Origin: a virus
Length of the DNA: 22,800 bases
Virus record (IMG/VR): IMGVR_UViG_3300046007_013025
Span: 1 to 22,800 of that record
Strand: one strand, 5' to 3'
The position numbers and the translations under genes were made by a program. Numbering within the stretch: position 1 is the first letter of the stretch; each line of letters opens with the position of its first letter. This document shows, in pieces, positions 19,513 to 22,800 of this stretch. Below the pieces are notes generated by a model. It worked only from the letters and a program-made list of their open reading frames with translations. It was not told the origin of the DNA and ran no database searches.

Positions 19513-20165
19513 CGTACGACGAACTGGTCACAAACATCCGTAACTACACCGAAGTGAACTCTAACGTGTTCACGAACGCGGTGATCAATACCTTTATTAC
19601 GATGGCGGAGAACCAAATCCTCCGCGAGATCGATCTTGACGTATTTAAGCTTGAAGTCAGCGGGACGATGACTTCTGGCAACAAGTTTCTGACCGCCCCG
19701 AGTGACATCCTCACTCATCGCTACATGATGATCACCTCGGGCAACGATCAGATCTTTTTGGACTTCCGTGACACGTCCTTTATGAAGGAATACTGGCCAA
19801 ATGGGGCCAGCACGGGCATCCCGAAGTATTACTCGGTCTGGGATCAGAATACTTTCTACATTGCCCCCACTCCAAACGCGAATTTTGTGGTGGAACTGGG
19901 CTATATCTACCGTCCCGCGCAGTTGTCGTCGACGAATACGACGACCTGGATCAGTAATAACGCCCCGGAAGCTCTGCTTTATGCCTGTTTGATGCAGGCT
20001 TACAGCTACACGAAGGGTCCGCCGGAGATGCTTCAGTACTTCAACGGCGCTTACAAGCAAGCGATCCAGGGTCTGGGCATCGAGCAGCAAGGTCGCCGCC
20101 GCCGCGACGAGTACCGCGATGGTATGATCCGCATCCCGGTTAAATCGGAGTCGCCTGGCCCATGA
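19509..20165 (+). CDS. Second head-tail connector / tail-base protein
   Basis: A 218-residue protein coupled to the previous gene (ATGA at 19509-19512). The N-terminus, MTYDELVTNIRNYTEV, with FTNAVINTFITMAENQILREIDLDVF, is typical of proteins following the gp4-like adaptor in environmental podovirus-like phages. Beta segments follow (SGNKFLTAPSDILTHRYMMI, PKYYSVWDQNTFYIAPTPNANFVVELGYIYRPAQLS) and then a helix ending in a basic tail (QQGRRRRDEYRDG). Its overall plan parallels the 18495 protein (helix, beta core, helix), suggesting a related ring component of the head-tail joint. The exact ring (adaptor, nozzle or plug) cannot be decided from sequence alone. Confidence 0.8.
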   Translation: MTYDELVTNIRNYTEVNSNVFTNAVINTFITMAENQILREIDLDVFKLEVSGTMTSGNKFLTAPSDILTHRYMMITSGNDQIFLDFRDTSFMKEYWPNGASTGIPKYYSVWDQNTFYIAPTPNANFVVELGYIYRPAQLSSTNTTTWISNNAPEALLYACLMQAYSYTKGPPEMLQYFNGAYKQAIQGLGIEQQGRRRRDEYRDGMIRIPVKSESPGP

Positions 20166-20449
20166 TTACGGTAGAAATGCCTGTTTTGACGAGCGGAGTA
20201 TCGGTCGCCACCACCCAAAATCGGGGTTGGGACGTCGAGGAACTTGCTCAAAGGGCTGCGGACAAGATCATTTTCGTCGGGGATCAGTCGCATCCGGCTG
20301 TCCAGGCGCAGGCGCGAGCCTTTAAAGCGCAAGTAAAGCACGTGGTCGCCTTCTACTTGAAGGAGGCCGTTGAGCAGGACCGGCTTACGATGGCCAATCG
20401 CCTTCGTGAGGCGGGTCATCCAGAGCTGGTTCATCTGTTAGGAGAGTAA
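20162..20449 (+). CDS. Small conserved helical phage protein
   Basis: A 95-residue protein coupled by ATGA to the preceding gene. After a variable N-terminus, residues 30-95 show the conserved pattern ADKIIFVGDQSHPAVQAQARAFKAQV, then FYLKEAVEQDRLTMANRLREAGHPELVHLL, a two-helix protein found very widely at this position in environmental phages. The function is unknown. Its constant place between connector and tail proteins suggests a tail or head-tail assembly role. The RBS of the next gene (TAGGAGAG) overlaps its last codons, which further supports co-translation. Confidence 0.82.
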   Translation: MITVEMPVLTSGVSVATTQNRGWDVEELAQRAADKIIFVGDQSHPAVQAQARAFKAQVKHVVAFYLKEAVEQDRLTMANRLREAGHPELVHLLGE

Positions 20450-20450
20450 A

Positions 20451-20888
20451 ATGGCGTTTTCAGGCAACTACATGTGCACCAGCTTCAAGGTGGAGCTGAT
20501 GAAGGCGGTGCACAACTTTACGACGGGCACTGGCAACACCTTCAAGCTGGCCCTGTACGACAACAGCGCGTCCTTTACGGCCGCGACCACGGCGTATACG
20601 GCTACCAACGAGGTCGCTAACTCAGGCACGTACTCGGCGGGCGGCGGTACGCTCACGAACGTGACCCCGACGAGCTCGGGCACGACGGCGTTTACGGACT
20701 TTGCGGACCTGTCGTTCACGAGCGCGACGATCACAGCCTATGGGGCGTTGATTTACAACGACTCGGCAGCGGGCGATCCGTCGGTTTGCGTACTCGACTT
20801 CGGTGGTGCGAAGACCTCGACCAACGGCACGTTTACGATCATTTTCCCGACGGCTGATTCGACTAGCGCAATCATCCGCATCGCCTAA
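20451..20888 (+). CDS. Beta-rich structural protein of the tail region
   Basis: A 145-residue Thr/Ala/Ser-rich protein, ATG 20451 two bases after the preceding stop, with strong AGGAG. Features are SFKVELMKAVHNF, then NTFKLALYDNSASF, TAYTATNEVANSGTYSAGG, and a repetitive beta pattern (FTDFADLSFTSATITAYGALIYND). Proteins with a start like this and the LALYDNSA segment are common next to tail fibre genes in this phage group and are considered structural. No enzymatic motif is seen. It precedes the repeat protein at 20901 by 12 bases and probably forms part of the same tail or fibre assembly. Confidence 0.8.
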   Translation: MAFSGNYMCTSFKVELMKAVHNFTTGTGNTFKLALYDNSASFTAATTAYTATNEVANSGTYSAGGGTLTNVTPTSSGTTAFTDFADLSFTSATITAYGALIYNDSAAGDPSVCVLDFGGAKTSTNGTFTIIFPTADSTSAIIRIA

Positions 20889-20900
20889 TCAGGGGCGAAA

Positions 20901-21806
20901 GTGACCGATGCTGTCGTTGCTTTCCAAGGGTGGAATGCTTCTGGCGTAGGCTGGGGCGACGATCCTTGGGGTGAAAGCCTCGCGGCACTTCCGACGGGGA
21001 CGGGCCAGGTTGGGTCCGTTGCGACGACTGGCGATGCAAACATCAGTCTTACGGGCGTCGCGGCCACCGGCTTTGTCGGCACGGTCACTGTTACTGCCGG
21101 GGCAGATGTCCCGGTCACGGGCCTGGAAGCGACCGGTGCTGTTGGGTCCGTTCAGGTCACAGGCACGGCAAACGTCAGTCTTACGGGCGTTGAGGCGACC
21201 GGTGCCGTGGGCACCGTCACGATCAGTGGCGAAGCAAACGTCCCGGTCACGGGCATCCAAGCAACCGCTTCTGTTGGCGCCGTTACAGTAACGGGCAATG
21301 CCGATGTACTGCTTACTGGCGTTCAAGCCACGGGTGCGATCGGCACCGCCGCGGTCACCGGTACGGCAACCGTCTCTGTTACGGGGGTTGCGGGCACTGG
21401 CGAAGTGGGATCGGTGGTTGTCACTGCCGGCACTGACGTCAATGTCACAGGGGTTACGGCTACCGGCCAGGTCGGATCGGTGGCCATCACAGGAACCGCC
21501 ACGGTCCTGCTTACGGGCGTCTCGGCGACGATGTCGCTGGGCGACGTCACTGTCGTTACCGAGCAAAACGTGCCTGTTACGGGGGTTTCCGCAACGGGCC
21601 AGGTTGGCTCTGTTACCACAACGGCCGATGCAAGCGTTACCCTTACCGGGGTACAAGCAACGGGCTTTATCAGCGACGTCCTTGTATGGGGCGTCATTAA
21701 TGACAACCAAACGCCTAACTGGCAGAATGTCGATGACTCGCAGACACAAAACTGGGTCATAGTCAACGACGGCAATACGGTGGTTTGGACACAGATCCTG
21801 ACTTAA
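20901..21806 (+). CDS. Tandem-repeat beta protein (22-residue units), likely fibre or decoration
   Basis: A 301-residue protein starting at GTG 20901 with AGGGGC at 20891-20896. After a 33-residue head (WGDDPWGESL), it consists of ten units of exactly 22 residues (34-253) of the form TGxVGSVxVTGxAxVxLTGVxA plus a partial eleventh. The C-terminus has three degenerate 11-residue units around NDNQTPNW, DDSQTQNW and NDGNTVVW. Regular Val/Thr/Gly spacing suggests stacked beta strands (solenoid-like or repeated hairpins), as in fibres or surface decoration. The position directly before the tail fibre supports a tail-surface role. Copy number may vary by recombination. No enzymatic residues stand out. 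Confidence 0.85.
   Translation: MTDAVVAFQGWNASGVGWGDDPWGESLAALPTGTGQVGSVATTGDANISLTGVAATGFVGTVTVTAGADVPVTGLEATGAVGSVQVTGTANVSLTGVEATGAVGTVTISGEANVPVTGIQATASVGAVTVTGNADVLLTGVQATGAIGTAAVTGTATVSVTGVAGTGEVGSVVVTAGTDVNVTGVTATGQVGSVAITGTATVLLTGVSATMSLGDVTVVTEQNVPVTGVSATGQVGSVTTTADASVTLTGVQATGFISDVLVWGVINDNQTPNWQNVDDSQTQNWVIVNDGNTVVWTQILT
21000..21659 (+). repeat. Ten tandem 66-nt coding repeats
   Basis: Ten in-frame units of exactly 66 bases; the eleventh begins at 21660 (ACGGGC) and diverges after a few codons. The DNA copies are diverged at third positions but keep GTTACGGGCGT-like and CAGTCTTACGGGCGT-like stretches, so the array is old and under protein-level selection rather than a fresh expansion. 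It is not a CRISPR array, since there are no spacers. Confidence 0.85.
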
Positions 21807-21818
21807 AGGAACAGGTTT

Positions 21819-22800
21819 ATGGCAAGTACATTCTCAACCAACCTGAAGATCGAGCTGCAAACGACCGGTGAAAACTCCGGCACTTGGGGCACGATTACCA
21901 ACACCAACCTGGGCACCGCCCTCGAGCAGGCCATTGTCGGCTACGGCAACCCGAGCTACGCCTCGGACGCCAACCTGACCCTGACCTACACGGACACCAA
22001 CGCCGCGCAAACAGCGCGTGCGCTGGTCTTGAATGTCACCTCCGCGGTCAGCCTCACGGGCACGCGCGAGCTGGTCGTCCCGACGATCCAGAAGCAGTAC
22101 ATCGTCCAGAACAACACGACCGGATCCCAGAGCATCACGGTCAAGACCTCTGGCGGTACGGGCGTCACGGTCCCGAACGGCCGCAAGGCGCATCTCTACG
22201 TCAACGGCACCGATGTCATCTACATGGATGACTACGTTGACATCAACGGCGGTGCGATCGACGGTACTCCGATCGGTGCGAACAGCGCCTCGACCGGCGC
22301 GTTCACGACCCTCGCTGCCTCGGGCAATGTCACCCTCTCCGGCGGCACCGCCAACGGCGTCCTGTACCTGAACGGCAGCAAGGTGGCGACGAGTGGGTCG
22401 GCGCTGCAATTCAGCGGGACAAAACTATCTTTAAGTGCGGCAGGCGGAGCGGATTTTGTTGGCGTTTTTACAAACACAACCGCAGCAACGCCGTATATTT
22501 TGCGAATTCAAGAGCCAGCAACCCCGGCCAGCGGATACCCGTTGCTTGATGTTGTAAACAACGCGGGATCAACAGCCTACCTTCGTGTGGACAGCGGCAC
22601 GGGCAACGTCGGCATCGGGGCAAGCAGTCCGGCTGGCAAGTTGGATATTCGGTCTGCATCGGGCAGCGGTAATACCGTTCTTATGCGCGGTGGTACTTAC
22701 ACAGACATTTTATATTCAACAGGCATTCGGTTTTTACAGCCAGCCAGCACCCTTAACGCAAACAGGCAATTCCGATTTACAAGCGGAGATAACTCACTCT
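21819..22800 (+). CDS. Tail fibre / tail spike protein (N-terminal part, runs off the window)
   Basis: An open frame from ATG 21819 (AAAGGAACAGG upstream) to the window end, 327 codons without a stop. The start MASTFSTNLKIELQTTGENSGTWGTITN, the NNTTGSQSITVKTSGGTGV segment (about 106-124) and GANSASTGAFTTLAASGNVTLSGG (about 155-178) are typical of phage tail fibre N-terminal and shaft regions. Later GTGNVGIGASSPAGKLDIR (about 261-279) matches the VGIGTxSPxxKL repeats that usually precede a receptor-binding or self-cleaving chaperone C-terminus, which would lie outside the window. Codon use changes sharply near residue 200 (22410-22440), indicating a mosaic joint. It acts at the tail tip in host recognition. 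Confidence 0.88.
   Translation, partial: MASTFSTNLKIELQTTGENSGTWGTITNTNLGTALEQAIVGYGNPSYASDANLTLTYTDTNAAQTARALVLNVTSAVSLTGTRELVVPTIQKQYIVQNNTTGSQSITVKTSGGTGVTVPNGRKAHLYVNGTDVIYMDDYVDINGGAIDGTPIGANSASTGAFTTLAASGNVTLSGGTANGVLYLNGSKVATSGSALQFSGTKLSLSAAGGADFVGVFTNTTAATPYILRIQEPATPASGYPLLDVVNNAGSTAYLRVDSGTGNVGIGASSPAGKLDIRSASGSGNTVLMRGGTYTDILYSTGIRFLQPASTLNANRQFRFTSGDNSL

Noticed and set aside
21000-21659. Regular repeats considered as a possible CRISPR array
   Set aside because: Units are contiguous, in frame and coding, with no spacers.
20889-21749. 286-codon minus-strand frame opposite the 22-residue repeat array
   Set aside because: The apparent repeats are only the mirror of the 66-nt units. 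It lacks a ribosome site and opposes the direction of all other genes.

Overview
The window is part of the genome of a tailed double-stranded DNA phage (Caudoviricetes), or of a prophage or metagenomic contig of one. Every convincing gene is on the + strand. The order terminase large subunit, portal, scaffold, major capsid protein, connectors, tail fibre resembles podovirus-type head and short-tail modules known mostly from environmental (aquatic) phages. No tail tape measure, sheath or tube genes are seen. No integrase, repressor, tRNA, CRISPR array or insertion sequence was found. The host cannot be read directly. High GC and a 14-bp palindrome matching the core of the Pseudomonas-type parS site point weakly to a proteobacterium.

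Left segment (1 to about 3340): the end of a small-gene operon (three ATGA-coupled genes), then two self-contained cassettes. One carries a DUF932 protein. The other carries a Cys-rich phage protein plus a short coupled gene. Each cassette begins with the same -10-like box, a 23-nt identical leader hairpin and a strong ribosome binding site, and each ends in an intrinsic terminator. This segment is unusually rich in CTCGAG (21 by eye in 3.2 kb, about 7 in the remaining 19.5 kb), so it may have a different origin from the structural genes.

Control region (2862-3560): about 700 bases without a convincing gene. It holds a terminator, GC-rich hairpins, a 16-nt direct repeat, three copies of a TGTATGTCAT box (two direct, one inverted), an inverted repeat, and the parS-like palindrome about 95 bases before the likely terminase start. 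Replication, packaging or partition sites could lie here.

Head module (3561-16308): terminase large subunit; a 957-residue Pro/Gln/Gly-rich low-complexity protein; a 692-residue protein with a PcfJ-like segment; portal; a small basic protein; a short helical protein; a GroES-like co-chaperonin; scaffold; a conserved structural protein; a decoration-like protein; major capsid protein; terminator.

Connector and tail module (16309-22800): a nested inverted repeat in the leader of the next transcript, a beta-rich virion protein, a run of very small Gly/Lys/Met-rich or coiled-coil proteins, two head-tail connector-type proteins flanking a defective-looking zinc ribbon, two small structural proteins, a protein made of ten 22-residue tandem repeats, and a tail fibre that runs off the window. 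Most genes overlap or are spaced by a few bases, which suggests long late operons with translational coupling.

The most unusual features are the duplicated leader cassettes, the parS-like site in the repeat-rich control region, the nested leader structure before 16463, the paralogous tiny cationic proteins, and the 22-residue repeat protein with a matching fragment fused to the zinc-ribbon protein 1.5 kb upstream.
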